Source: an uncultured Eubacteriales bacterium (GTDB lineage: Bacteria > Bacillota > Clostridia > Oscillospirales > Acutalibacteraceae). Taken from it: a stretch of DNA of 12,557 nt. Shown one piece after another: positions 1-6,898 of the stretch. The DNA lies in assembly GCA_900317215.1 (NCBI GenBank), contig ONFW01000137.1, positions 1 through 12,557 on the forward strand, in the 5' to 3' direction. Within the stretch, counting starts at the first letter, position 1. Each line of letters opens with the position of its first letter. A program made the position numbers and the translations under genes. The notes beneath the pieces are model-generated. The model worked only from the letters and a program-made list of their open reading frames with translations, had not been told where the DNA came from and did not search any database.

Positions 1-1215
1 ATCGAGGAGCTTGAAAAAACAGGCAAGGGTCACGCAAAGGTGAACTTCAAGCTCAGAGACTGGGTGTTCTCGCGTCAGCGTTATTGGGGTGAGCCTATTC
101 CGATAGTGCATTGTCCCTGCTGCGGCGCTGTTGCTGTGCCTGAGAGTGAGCTTCCGCTGGAGCTTCCCGATGTTGAGTCCTATGAGCCGACTGATAACGG
201 AGAATCACCGCTTGCAAAAATGACCGATTGGGTAAACACAAAATGTCCCAAATGCGGTGCAGATGCAAAGAGAGAGACGGACACCATGCCTCAGTGGGCA
301 GGCTCATCGTGGTATTTCCTCAGATACATGGATCCCCACAACAACAACGCGCTTGCAAGCGAAGAGGCTCTCAGGTATTGGTCGCCGGTAGACTGGTATA
401 ACGGCGGCATGGAGCATACCACGCTCCACCTGCTCTACAGTCGCTTCTGGCACAAGTTCCTTTACGATATAAATGTCGTTCCGACTCCGGAGCCCTATGC
501 AAAGCGTACGAGCCACGGCATGATACTCGGTGAGAACGGCGAGAAGATGAGCAAGTCGAGGGGAAATGTTGTAAACCCTGATGATATAGTCAATACCTAT
601 GGAGCAGATACTATGCGTCTGTTTGAAATGTTCATAGGCGACTTTGAGAACGCTGCTCCGTGGAATTCAAGCAGTATAAAAGGCTGCCGCCGCTTTGTAG
701 AGCGCTTCTGCGGACTTGAGGGTATTGTTAAGGGCGACGGTATCCGTCCCGAGCTGGAGGGTGCCTTCCACAAGACGATAAAAAAGGTCGGAGAGGATAT
801 CGAAACCCTCAAATTCAATACGGCTATTGCTGCTCTGATGTCTCTCATCAATGACATCTACGCAACAGGCTCCGTTACAAAGGAGGAGCTAAGGATATTC
901 ACGATACTTATGAGTCCTTTTGCGCCTCATGCAGCCGAGGAGGTCTGGAGTCTTGCTTCATTGGGCAGCGGCTTTGTGTCCTGTGCGGCATGGCCTGAGT
1001 ATGACGAGAGCAAGTGCGTTGATGAGAGCGTTGAGATCGCCGTGCAGGTAAACGGCAAGGTCAGGGATAAGATAAGAGTGCCGGCGGATATAGACCAGGC
1101 GGGTGCTCTGGCTCTTGCAAAGGCGGCGGAAAAGGTCATTCCCTTTATTGAGGGCAAAAGCATTGTCAAGGAGATCTATGTAAAGGGCAAGCTCGTAAAC
1201 ATTGTTGCAAAATGA
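1..1215 (+). CDS. leuS: leucyl-tRNA synthetase, C-terminal half (5' end outside window)
   Basis: Class I aminoacyl-tRNA synthetase that charges tRNA-Leu with leucine in the cytoplasm. The frame is open from base 1 (the first residues read IEELEKTGKGHAK), so the GTG at 40 is internal and not a start; 404 residues are visible, roughly half of a typical bacterial LeuRS of about 800. Seen here: the RDWVFSRQRYWGEPIP segment of the catalytic core, two cysteine pairs (CPCCG and CPKCG, visible residues 38-41 and 82-85) that fit a zinc-binding insert, the ATP-binding KMSKS loop at visible residues 182-186 (bases 544-558), the helical anticodon-binding domain, and the conserved C-terminal VQVNGKVRDKIRVP block. 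The HIGH motif and most of the editing domain must lie upstream. It ends in TGA, 12 bases before a strong hairpin, and is the only gene read rightward; it converges on rluB. Family assignment is secure. Confidence 0.98.
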   Translation: MEELEKTGKGHAKVNFKLRDWVFSRQRYWGEPIPIVHCPCCGAVAVPESELPLELPDVESYEPTDNGESPLAKMTDWVNTKCPKCGADAKRETDTMPQWAGSSWYFLRYMDPHNNNALASEEALRYWSPVDWYNGGMEHTTLHLLYSRFWHKFLYDINVVPTPEPYAKRTSHGMILGENGEKMSKSRGNVVNPDDIVNTYGADTMRLFEMFIGDFENAAPWNSSSIKGCRRFVERFCGLEGIVKGDGIRPELEGAFHKTIKKVGEDIETLKFNTAIAALMSLINDIYATGSVTKEELRIFTILMSPFAPHAAEEVWSLASLGSGFVSCAAWPEYDESKCVDESVEIAVQVNGKVRDKIRVPADIDQAGALALAKAAEKVIPFIEGKSIVKEIYVKGKLVNIVAK

Positions 1216-1224
1216 TATAAAAAA

Positions 1225-1270
1225 TTCAGGGACATAACAAAACCTCGGTTCTGTTATGTCCCTGTTGTAT
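1225..1270. terminator. bidirectional intrinsic terminator between leuS and rluB
   Basis: A perfect 13-bp inverted repeat, CAGGGACATAACA at 1227-1239 and its complement at 1252-1264, encloses a 12-base loop that can itself close partly (AACC/GGTT). Read on the - strand it is followed by a GAATTTTTTA tract (bases 1226-1217), a good U-run for rluB; read on the + strand by the weaker TTGTATTATT, serving leuS. It sits exactly between two convergent genes, and the rluB stop codon lies just beyond its right arm. A shared two-way terminator is the simplest reading. Confidence 0.88.
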
Positions 1271-2034
1271 TATTCATCGTCCTGTCTGCGTGAGGCGAGC
1301 TTGTTCTGATATGCTCTGATCTTTCTCATCTCATCTGGTTCAAGCTCCCGCCATTTTCCGGGCTGAAGCATCCCAAGCTTCACAGGACCTATCGCCGTGC
1401 GTTTGAGCCTTGCGACCTCAAGCCCGAGAGCCTCGCACATTTTCCTGATTTGACGGTTCCTGCCTTCTTCAAGAACGATCTCAAGCACCGTCCTTTCCTT
1501 TTCGGCAGTGACTACTCTAACTGAAGCCGGCATAGATTTTCTTCCGTCTATAACAACGCCCGTTGTCAACTCCGTTAGCTGCTCCTCGGTTATGCGGGGG
1601 TGTACCGTAACACGGTAGGTCTTTGCAAAATGTGTTGACGGGTGACTTATCATATTGGCAAAATCTCCGTCATTTGTCATAAAAAGAAGTCCCTCGGAGT
1701 CCTTGTCCAGCCTTCCCACAGGAAACAGCCTTGCCGGGATCTCGTCAACAAGCTCTGCAACGCATTTTCTGCCGCCCTCGTCGCTCATTGTGGTTATAAA
1801 GCCTCTCGGCTTGTGCAGCATGATGTAGTATTTCCTTGCACTCTTTTTAACGATGATCTGCCTGCCTGCGACAACTATCTTATCTTTCAGCGGATCCGCC
1901 TTGTCGCCTATCTGAGCCCGCTTTCCGTTTACCGTAACGGCGCCCTTCTCAATAAGCTCCTCAGCCTTTCTGCGTGAGGCTATGCCTGCATCGGCTATTA
2001 TCTTTTGAAGTCTTATCTTTTCGTTGCTATCCAT
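1270..2034 (-). CDS. rluB: RsuA/RluB-family 23S rRNA pseudouridine synthase
   Basis: Isomerises a specific uridine to pseudouridine in ribosomal RNA, probably in the 23S peptidyl-transferase region as for RluB. The 254-residue protein has an N-terminal S4 RNA-binding domain (about residues 8-50, with ADAGIASRRKAEELI) and a catalytic domain containing the GRLDKDSEGLLFMTNDG signature; D110 in GRLD is the expected catalytic aspartate. The EGRNRQIRKM block (190-199) is typical of the RsuA/RluB/E/F group. The ATG at 2034 is preceded by AGGAG (2042-2046) at 7 bases and overlaps the upstream dacF stop by one base (TAATG), implying translational coupling. Linkage to scpA/scpB and dacF matches the Bacillus ypuL (rluB) neighbourhood. 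Whether the target is 23S or 16S rRNA is inferred from family and context. Confidence 0.93.
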   Translation of the reverse strand: MDSNEKIRLQKIIADAGIASRRKAEELIEKGAVTVNGKRAQIGDKADPLKDKIVVAGRQIIVKKSARKYYIMLHKPRGFITTMSDEGGRKCVAELVDEIPARLFPVGRLDKDSEGLLFMTNDGDFANMISHPSTHFAKTYRVTVHPRITEEQLTELTTGVVIDGRKSMPASVRVVTAEKERTVLEIVLEEGRNRQIRKMCEALGLEVARLKRTAIGPVKLGMLQPGKWRELEPDEMRKIRAYQNKLASRRQDDE

Positions 2035-3143
2035 TATTTTTCTCCTTTTTCTGTTTCCACGCTCATTGCTGCCCTCAAGGGAACAACAGCTATCCTTCTT
2101 CCGTCAAGATAACAGCACAAGCTGCCTGTTACCTCACCTTTATTGATCGGCGCATATACGAAATGCGGCATCACCAGCTTGTATTCAAGCCTGCTTTCTT
2201 CGCCTCTTATCCCCGTGCAGAAGCAGTCTGTTTCGGGACTGACGGTTATCTCATCACTGTCTCCTCCGACAACCGGAAGAGAAAAGCACTGCTCTCTTGC
2301 CGCCGCCCTCAGCCTTGTGCAGCGTGAAAAGCCATAGTCAAACAAAGCCTTGTGATCTGCCCAGTCATTCCTGTCGTTCAGAGTGACAGCGATAAGCTCA
2401 GTGCCGTTTCGTCGGACGCAGGAGGTGAGGGTGCGTCCTGCCTTGTCGGTATATCCTGTCTTGATGCCTGTGCAGCCCTCATATTCCGAGAGCAGTCTGT
2501 TGTGATTTACGCAGGAACGTTTTTTGTTTTCGGGGTATTCAAAGCTTACTTCGAGATTTTTACGGGACACTATATCTGCAAACACGGGGCTTTTCATTGC
2601 ATAAGAGCAAAGAACAGCCATATCCCTTGCTGTGGAATAATGTCCCTCTGCATCGAGGCCGGAAGGTGTAACGAAATGTGTATTCATCATTCCCAGCTCA
2701 GAGGCTTTGTTATTCATAAGCTCAGAGAAAGCTTCAATGCTTCCTGCAATACCTATTGCGACAGCGTTTGCGGCGTCGTTTCCCGATACACACAACATTC
2801 CCTTGACAAGCTCGCTTAGCCTGAGCCTGTCTCCGTACTCAAGATAAAGACTTGAGCCCTCGGCTGACATGCTGTTGTCAAAGGTTATGAGCTTGTCGTC
2901 TTTTGCAGCATATTCAAGAGCGATGACTGCGGTCATTATCTTGGTTATGCTCGCAATTGGAAGCCGCTGATCCGCATTTTTTTCATAGAGGACTCTGTTT
3001 CCTTCTGAGCAGATAAGAATTGCGGATACTGCGCTTGTTTCCGGAGCCGACATAGATATCTCAGCGGCGCCTGTTTCAAATGAGCAGCAGAAAAGGATCG
3101 AAGCCCCAAAGAGAATAAAAGCTGTTATTTTTCTTATAAACAA
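2034..3143 (-). CDS. dacF: D-alanyl-D-alanine carboxypeptidase, DacF-like, TTG start
   Basis: Serine-type penicillin-binding protein that removes the terminal D-Ala from peptidoglycan stem peptides outside the membrane. All three active-site motifs of the peptidase S11 family are present: SITK at residues 65-68 (nucleophile S65), SGN at 120-122 and KTG at 228-230. Residues 1-27 form a signal peptide (MFIRK, then a hydrophobic run), plausibly cut after TGAA. The 369-residue length fits the catalytic domain plus the small C-terminal beta domain; no clear amphipathic anchor helix is seen at the end. The start is TTG at 3143: an in-frame stop lies upstream at 3174-3176 with no ATG or GTG between, and AGGTGG (3148-3153) lies only 4 bases away. 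The gene overlaps rluB by one base. Context next to ytfJ suggests a DacF-type (sporulation) rather than vegetative enzyme, but this is inference. Confidence 0.92.
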   Translation of the reverse strand: MFIRKITAFILFGASILFCCSFETGAAEISMSAPETSAVSAILICSEGNRVLYEKNADQRLPIASITKIMTAVIALEYAAKDDKLITFDNSMSAEGSSLYLEYGDRLRLSELVKGMLCVSGNDAANAVAIGIAGSIEAFSELMNNKASELGMMNTHFVTPSGLDAEGHYSTARDMAVLCSYAMKSPVFADIVSRKNLEVSFEYPENKKRSCVNHNRLLSEYEGCTGIKTGYTDKAGRTLTSCVRRNGTELIAVTLNDRNDWADHKALFDYGFSRCTRLRAAAREQCFSLPVVGGDSDEITVSPETDCFCTGIRGEESRLEYKLVMPHFVYAPINKGEVTGSLCCYLDGRRIAVVPLRAAMSVETEKGEK

Positions 3144-3191
3144 AAAACCACCTGCCCTTGCTTGCTGTTTTGATTATATGCACAGGGCAGG
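3141..3191 (-). promoter_or_regulatory. hairpin with U-run overlapping the dacF ribosome binding site
   Basis: In the - strand transcript CCTGCCCT (3191-3184) pairs perfectly with AGGGCAGG (3158-3151) across a 25-base loop, and the second arm runs straight into TGGTTTTTTG, where the last three bases are the dacF TTG start. The 3' arm covers part of the AGGTGG ribosome binding site. The structure could be a leaky terminator after ytfJ, a translational occluder for dacF, or both. The loop also contains TATAAT (3178-3173), but I see no matching -35 box. The long loop makes the stem only moderately stable, so the regulatory role is inference. Confidence 0.4.
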
Positions 3192-3220
3192 CAATTCTAT
3201 TACTTGCTTCGATTACGATA

Positions 3221-3676
3221 TCAGACCTCAGGGTCGGTGATAACGGGATCCTTGGTCTCTTCCTTAGCAGGACCCTCTTCCTTCTCATCGTCCTTATCCT
3301 TTTTCTTGTCCTTTTTGAAAAGACCAAGAATTTTGTCTACAATCTCGGGAACCATTCCGACAGCTCTGTCAGAGCTGTCCTTGAAGTTGGTCACATTGAG
3401 CAGCTTCACATCGTCCTTTGTTACGGCAATAAAGGCGATAGGGGTTATCGTGACACCTGCGCTTGCGCCGCCTCCGAAAAGGGGATCGTTGGTTGTCTTT
3501 TTTGAGCCGAACTCAGAACCGCCGGAGGCAAGGCCGTACATCACCTTTGAAACGGGGATAACGGTAGTACCGCTCGGAGTAACGATAGGCTCTCCGACAA
3601 TAGTATTAACATCGACCATTTGCTTGATCTTATCAAGTGTAGTTCCCATAAGACCTTCTATAGGACGCTCACTCAT
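3221..3676 (-). CDS. ytfJ: GerW/YtfJ-family sporulation-associated protein
   Basis: A 151-residue protein of the GerW (YtfJ) family, whose Bacillus member is a forespore-made protein needed for normal spore germination; the biochemical role is not established. Recognisable features are the N-terminal PIEGLMGTTLDKIKQMVDVN block, the GEPIVTPSGTTVIPVSKV strand region, a glycine-rich FGGGASAGVTITP loop and AFIAV. The last 35 residues are a charged, lysine/aspartate/glutamate-rich tail that looks disordered. I start at the ATG at 3676 because AGGCGG (3685-3690) lies 8 bases upstream; a GTG at 3685 in frame would place the start inside that ribosome binding site. It has its own sigma-A-like promoter and follows the DUF2953 gene after a long spacer. 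The family does not by itself prove that this organism sporulates. Confidence 0.88.
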   Translation of the reverse strand: MSERPIEGLMGTTLDKIKQMVDVNTIVGEPIVTPSGTTVIPVSKVMYGLASGGSEFGSKKTTNDPLFGGGASAGVTITPIAFIAVTKDDVKLLNVTNFKDSSDRAVGMVPEIVDKILGLFKKDKKKDKDDEKEEGPAKEETKDPVITDPEV

Positions 3677-3684
3677 AATAAACA

Positions 3685-3690
3685 CCGCCT
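3685..3690 (-). promoter_or_regulatory. ribosome binding site deciding the ytfJ start
   Basis: AGGCGG on the - strand, 8 bases before the ATG at 3676. It supports that start over the GTG at 3685, which overlaps it. Confidence 0.6.
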
Positions 3691-3720
3691 TAATTTTTTT
3701 ATTATATCTATATTATTCAT

Positions 3721-3749
3721 AGTATAATACATTTTTATCCGATTTGCAA
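3721..3749 (-). promoter_or_regulatory. sigma-A-like promoter for ytfJ
   Basis: TTGCAA (3749-3744), a 17-base spacer, then TATACT (3726-3721) on the - strand. Transcription would start near 3714, giving a leader of about 38 bases before the ytfJ ATG. This explains how ytfJ can be expressed despite the long spacer that separates it from the DUF2953 gene. Confidence 0.65.
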
Positions 3750-3767
3750 TAGGGCAGAGTGCCTGCG

Positions 3768-3940
3768 CACGGAAATCGGTTTTGTGCTGCAAGTCACACT
3801 GGGGGAAACCCTTTGTTAGGAACAAAGGGTTCTCCCCCAGACCCCTTTCCTAAAAAACTTGTGTTTTGTGATTAAAACATCGCAAAAATTAGTAAAGCTT
3901 TCTTCTCGAACGGATTGCTTTTTGAAAATTGATTTCCGTG
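3768..3940. repeat. possible small inverted-repeat-bounded element in the ytfJ/DUF2953 spacer
   Basis: CACGGAAATC at 3768-3777 has its exact complement at 3931-3940; taken 16 bases deep the two ends match at 14 positions (CACGGAAATCGGTTTT against CACGGAAATCAATTTT). The 173 bases between contain the GC-rich palindrome at 3799-3840 and no open frame of note. This resembles a small non-coding mobile element, but I see no target duplication at the ends and the second palindrome copy in the window lacks this frame. The rest of the spacer (3941-4032) holds nothing I can recognise. Confidence 0.35.
3799..3860 (+). repeat. GC-rich palindromic repeat, copy 1
   Basis: A near-perfect inverted repeat: arms at 3799-3817 (begins CTGGGGGAAACCC) and 3821-3840 (ends TTCTCCCCCAG), with a single unpaired base and a 3-base loop, followed by GACCCCTTTCCTAAAAAACTT. 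The right arm and tail resemble those of the copy at 8086-8139. No proper U-run follows in either direction, so it is better called a dispersed palindromic repeat than a standard terminator, though it would fold strongly in RNA from either strand. Confidence 0.75.
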
Positions 3941-4032
3941 ACGTCTCTGCTGTTGATTTTCATTTTAGCTCATTGCGTTTGCTCATACCTTAACATAGCA
4001 AGCTTTAATCCTGCGCCGTCCGTCACAGAGGA

Positions 4033-4722
4033 TCAGCTCTTTATTACCTTCAAGCCCTTTATCAGAGCGCTCAGTGCGGCGCTGAGAATAAAGAAGATGC
4101 TTATCCTTGCCTTCAGAACAAAGCGGAACTCGGTTTTTTCTCTGATAAAAACCGGAGCTATCCTTATCCTGTGCCTGCATTTTCTGACATGGTCGCTGAT
4201 AAAGCGCACCGAGGGATATACAGCCGTGCAGATGTGAGAATAGGTCATTGCGGTCTTGGCAGCGTCTTCGGCTGCGACTGCTATGTCAAGGTCAAGCCTT
4301 GATATTATCAGGTGATCGGTTATTCGCTTCAGAAGTCCGCCGACAATTTCTGCCAGCTCCTTTATCAGCCCGATGACTCCGCTAAGACCGTCCTCCTTAA
4401 AACGCTTTGAAAAAAAGTTTTCTTTTTTGGCAGGCTGTGTCTCAGCAGCCTCAGCAGCAGCGGGGTGCTTTTTTTCGTATCTGATTCTGCGTTTTTCTTC
4501 TTTGAGCCGTTTTTTTTCTTCAGCCCGCTCTTTTTTTGCAGCCTTCTTAGCGGCTTTTACAGGATCCTCTTCCTTGCCCGTGGGGATCGGAATTATAGGA
4601 AATAGATATCCGACTCGGATCTTAAGCTTTTCCCTGTAGTCAAGCTTTACTACAACAGGGCAGAACAGCAGGAGCAGTATCAAAGCTATTATGCCTGAGA
4701 GTATGAGTAAAAATACATTCAT
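4033..4722 (-). CDS. DUF2953 domain-containing membrane protein
   Basis: A 229-residue protein of unknown function, recognised as DUF2953 by its layout and its place directly after scpB, where this family often sits in Clostridia. It has one N-terminal membrane segment (about residues 4-24, very rich in Leu/Ile), a short strand region (VKLDYREKLKIRVGYLFPIIPIP), then a highly charged Lys/Glu/Arg stretch (about 52-86) likely to be helical or coiled coil, an Ala/Glu linker, and a C-terminal domain with FSKRFKEDGLSGVIGLIKEL. A second hydrophobic stretch lies near residues 209-222. The ATG at 4722 overlaps the scpB stop as ATGA, implying coupled translation. Do not read a catalytic role into it: no active-site motif is visible. 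Confidence 0.78.
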   Translation of the reverse strand: MNVFLLILSGIIALILLLLFCPVVVKLDYREKLKIRVGYLFPIIPIPTGKEEDPVKAAKKAAKKERAEEKKRLKEEKRRIRYEKKHPAAAEAAETQPAKKENFFSKRFKEDGLSGVIGLIKELAEIVGGLLKRITDHLIISRLDLDIAVAAEDAAKTAMTYSHICTAVYPSVRFISDHVRKCRHRIRIAPVFIREKTEFRFVLKARISIFFILSAALSALIKGLKVIKS

Positions 4723-5291
4723 AACAGATCATCCTGTTCCGGGCTTTCACCGTTTTTTTCGTTTGCGCTGTTTTCCTCCTCGTCTTCAGGCAGAGGGGGC
4801 AGTTCTTCAAGAGATGAGATGTTGAAGCACCTCAGAAAATGCTCGGTGGTACCGTAAACGAGAGGCTTGCCTGGAAGCTCAAGCCTGCCCTTTTCTTCGA
4901 TAAGCTGCCTTGAAACAAGACCGGATATGACTCCGGAGCAATCAACTCCTCTGACCTGCTCGACAAACGCTTTTGTAACAGGCTGGTTATATGCGATGAC
5001 CGCAAGCACCTCGGCTGCGGCCTGTGAAAGCGGAGTATTCCTTCTCAGATCCATTACCGTTCTTATTGCTTCAGCATATTCCTCGCAGGTGCACATCTGA
5101 TAGCTCTTGTTGAGCCTCACGATCCTGATGCCCCTGTCGGCATCATTGTATTCATGCATAAGCTCCTCGCAGATATCAGCAGCCTCCTCCTCCGTGACCC
5201 CGAGACCTTCGGCTATCCTTGCTGCTTCAACAGGAGTTCCGCATGCAAAGATGACAGCCTCAGCCGTGCTTTTCAGTTTTCTTCTGTCCAT
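4719..5291 (-). CDS. scpB: segregation and condensation protein B
   Basis: Winged-helix subunit of the SMC-ScpAB condensin complex that organises and segregates the chromosome. The 190-residue length is usual. The N-terminal winged helix includes AEAVIFACGTPVEAARIAEGLG (split in the text as AEAVIFACGTPVEAA, residues 10-24), and the second domain carries the characteristic PLSQAAAEVLAVIAYNQPVT block (93-112) followed by VRGVDCSGVISGLVSRQLIE and the PLVYGTTEHFL segment (143-153). The C-terminal 25 residues are acidic and probably disordered. The ATG at 5291 lies inside the end of scpA (19-base overlap), and the stop overlaps the DUF2953 start as ATGA; the three genes are evidently one translational unit. 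Confidence 0.96.
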   Translation of the reverse strand: MDRRKLKSTAEAVIFACGTPVEAARIAEGLGVTEEEAADICEELMHEYNDADRGIRIVRLNKSYQMCTCEEYAEAIRTVMDLRRNTPLSQAAAEVLAVIAYNQPVTKAFVEQVRGVDCSGVISGLVSRQLIEEKGRLELPGKPLVYGTTEHFLRCFNISSLEELPPLPEDEEENSANEKNGESPEQDDLL

Positions 5292-6001
5292 TGGTTATCA
5301 CCACCGATTATCAGTTTCAGCTCACAATCCCTGCCGTCACCGTCAACTCTGAGACGCTTGCCCTTGATAAGCTCAAGAATGGCTAAAAAGGTAGCTACAA
5401 GCTCGCTTTTATCCTGAGCGTCCTCAAACATTTCTCTGTAGGATCTGCTTTTTCCGTCACGAAGCTTCCTTATCACTCCATAGATCTTTGAGCTGACGGA
5501 TACTATCCTTCTTGCAACAATTCCCTCAAAGGCTTCCTTGGAAGGAGGTATCTTTGCCTTTCCTCTGCCAGCTGCGGCAAGATATGCGGGAATCAGACAG
5601 TCCGGCTCATGAATGCGCCTGTATTTCATGTCAGCCTTTATTTTTGTCGGTTCTCTGCAGAAGCTGTCGAAGCTTATCCTCTGAGAAAGCATTGCGGCTA
5701 CGCGCTTGCATTTTCGATATTCGATGAGCTGTCCTGAGAGCTCACGGCGCATATCCTCTGCTTCCTCATATTTTGGCAGTAGCATTGCGGATTTTATCTG
5801 TATCAGCCTTGACGCCATTGAAAGAAATTCTCCCGCAATATCAAGATCGAGCTGCTGCATCAGATTGATCTGCTCCATGTATTGATCGAGCAGCTCGGAT
5901 ATAAGGATGTCATAGATATTCAGTTTGTTTTTTTCTATCAGATGAAGCAGAAGGTCGAGCGGACCCTCAAACACATCAAGCTTATATGAGATCTTTTCCA
6001 A
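5273..6001 (-). CDS. scpA: segregation and condensation protein A, TTG start
   Basis: Kleisin subunit that bridges the SMC heads and binds ScpB. The 242-residue protein opens with the family hallmark YKLDVFEGPLDLLLHLIEKN (residues 6-25) and continues with NIYDILISELLDQYMEQI, ASRLIQIKSAMLLPK and a C-terminal winged helix containing FLAILELIKGKRLRV. The start is TTG at 6001: the frame has a stop at 6005-6007 just upstream and no ATG between, and GGGAG (6011-6015) lies 9 bases before the TTG. It follows the M50 protease gene after 40 bases and overlaps scpB by 19 bases. Assignment is secure; the rare start codon may lower its translation. Confidence 0.96.
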   Translation of the reverse strand: MEKISYKLDVFEGPLDLLLHLIEKNKLNIYDILISELLDQYMEQINLMQQLDLDIAGEFLSMASRLIQIKSAMLLPKYEEAEDMRRELSGQLIEYRKCKRVAAMLSQRISFDSFCREPTKIKADMKYRRIHEPDCLIPAYLAAAGRGKAKIPPSKEAFEGIVARRIVSVSSKIYGVIRKLRDGKSRSYREMFEDAQDKSELVATFLAILELIKGKRLRVDGDGRDCELKLIIGGDNQWTEEN

Positions 6002-6041
6002 TTTTTATTTCTCCCGAACAAGGAAATTGAATAGTCCTGCA

Positions 6042-6770
6042 TTACCATGCCCATGAAAACGGCAGGGCGGTAAGCTTAAGTATACCGTCATAGAGCCATT
6101 CCTGCACGGGATAGAGGAGGTTAGCGGCGGCACCGGATACCACGATCACGAACAGAGCAATCGAGATATACATTTCATATCCTGAGATCTTATAGATGAT
6201 CCTGTTAGGCAAAAATGACATCAGTATTTTTGAGCCGTCAAGCGGCGGTATCGGCAGTAGATTGAACACTGCAAGGCATATGTTGATCATGATGAAAAAC
6301 ATCAGAAACATAAGGACATATTTCATGAAGCCCGGATCATATCCGAGATCATAGTAAAGCTCTCCGTTGTAGTAGATATAATTGCCGTTCTTGACCATAA
6401 CGGTATTTATCGTGTTGACTATAAGTCCGCCGAGAACAGCCGCTAAAAGGTTTGACAGAGGTCCTGCAAGCGCAGTTATGAACATACCAAGTCGTGGCTT
6501 TTTGAAGTTGTTGAAATTTACCGGTACAGGCTTTGCCCAGCCGAAGCCGATAATGAGCATGATGATCGCGCCCATATAATCAAGGTGTGCAAGTGGGTTG
6601 AGGGTGAGCCTGCCCATATTCTTTGCTGTTCTGTCGCCGAGCTTATAGGCGGCAAGTCCGTGAGCGCATTCATGAATAGGGTTGATAAGAAAAATTATCA
6701 TCAGCACGGAGAGAATATAGATCAGTACCGAGAAGATATCAAAACCCTCTCTGATAAGTTGTATAAGCAT
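6042..6770 (-). CDS. site-2 protease family (peptidase M50) membrane protein
   Basis: Intramembrane zinc metalloprotease of the M50 family, similar in size and layout to the YwhC-like group that lacks a PDZ domain. In 242 residues, the zinc motif HECAH (H33, E34, H37) lies at the end of the first membrane helix, and the second motif NLLPIPPLDGSKIL (near residue 172) supplies the third ligand, the Asp of LDG. The GRLTLNPLAHLDYMG block after the first motif is also typical. At least four hydrophobic membrane segments are visible. The substrate is unknown. It is the first gene after the terminator at 6844-6882 and precedes scpA by 40 bases, a pairing common in Clostridia. The ATG at 6770 has AAAGGG upstream and a small hairpin (GCGGA/TCCGC, 6785-6798) above that. 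I see no convincing promoter in 6771-6843. Confidence 0.9.
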   Translation of the reverse strand: MLIQLIREGFDIFSVLIYILSVLMIIFLINPIHECAHGLAAYKLGDRTAKNMGRLTLNPLAHLDYMGAIIMLIIGFGWAKPVPVNFNNFKKPRLGMFITALAGPLSNLLAAVLGGLIVNTINTVMVKNGNYIYYNGELYYDLGYDPGFMKYVLMFLMFFIMINICLAVFNLLPIPPLDGSKILMSFLPNRIIYKISGYEMYISIALFVIVVSGAAANLLYPVQEWLYDGILKLTALPFSWAW

Positions 6771-6843
6771 ATCTATCCCTTTCTGCGGAAGTCTCCGCCT
6801 GTATAGCCTCAGGATTCAGGCCTTGCGGCTGTGAGCGTTATAA

Positions 6844-6882
6844 CCAAAAAGCGAGACCCTGCCGACTTGTGCAAGATCCCGC
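6844..6882 (-). terminator. intrinsic terminator after the efp - zinc-ribbon unit
   Basis: On the - strand GCGGGATCTTGC (6882-6871) pairs over its full 12 bases, using three G-U pairs, with GCAGGGTCTCGC (6862-6851) around an 8-base loop, and the stem is followed directly by TTTTTGGTTA (6850-6841). It begins 17 bases after the zinc-ribbon stop codon and separates that unit from the M50-scpA-scpB genes. Confidence 0.82.
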
Positions 6883-6898
6883 ATTGTAGCCTTGTGAA

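Noticed and set aside
40..42. GTG at 40 as the leuS start
   Set aside because: The frame is open and LeuRS-like from base 1, and the HIGH motif must lie upstream, so the gene is simply cut by the window edge.
2352..2819. 155-residue open frame on the + strand opposite dacF
   Set aside because: It is antisense to a gene with all three PBP motifs; no ribosome binding site or family match is seen.
3076..3327. 83-residue Arg/Lys-rich frame on the - strand across the ytfJ-dacF junction
   Set aside because: It overlaps the ends of two well-supported genes in another frame, and its composition reflects the lysine codons of the ytfJ tail.
3204..3722. 172-residue open frame on the + strand opposite ytfJ
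   Set aside because: It mirrors the ytfJ coding sequence; its Ser/Thr/Ile/Leu-rich product has no domain I recognise, and ytfJ has a ribosome binding site, a promoter and a known family.
3983..4180. 65-residue - strand frame around the end of the DUF2953 gene
   Set aside because: It lies mostly inside the DUF2953 gene in another frame; I also considered a frameshifted extension of that protein, but its end looks complete.
6785..6798. Small hairpin GCGGA/TCCGC upstream of the M50 gene as a riboswitch or terminator
   Set aside because: Only 5 bp, with no U-run and no recognisable riboswitch core.
6771..6843. Promoter for the M50-scpA-scpB unit
   Set aside because: TATACA occurs upstream of the M50 gene but the sequence at the -35 distance (CCGCAA) is poor; I cannot support a call, though some promoter or read-through must exist.
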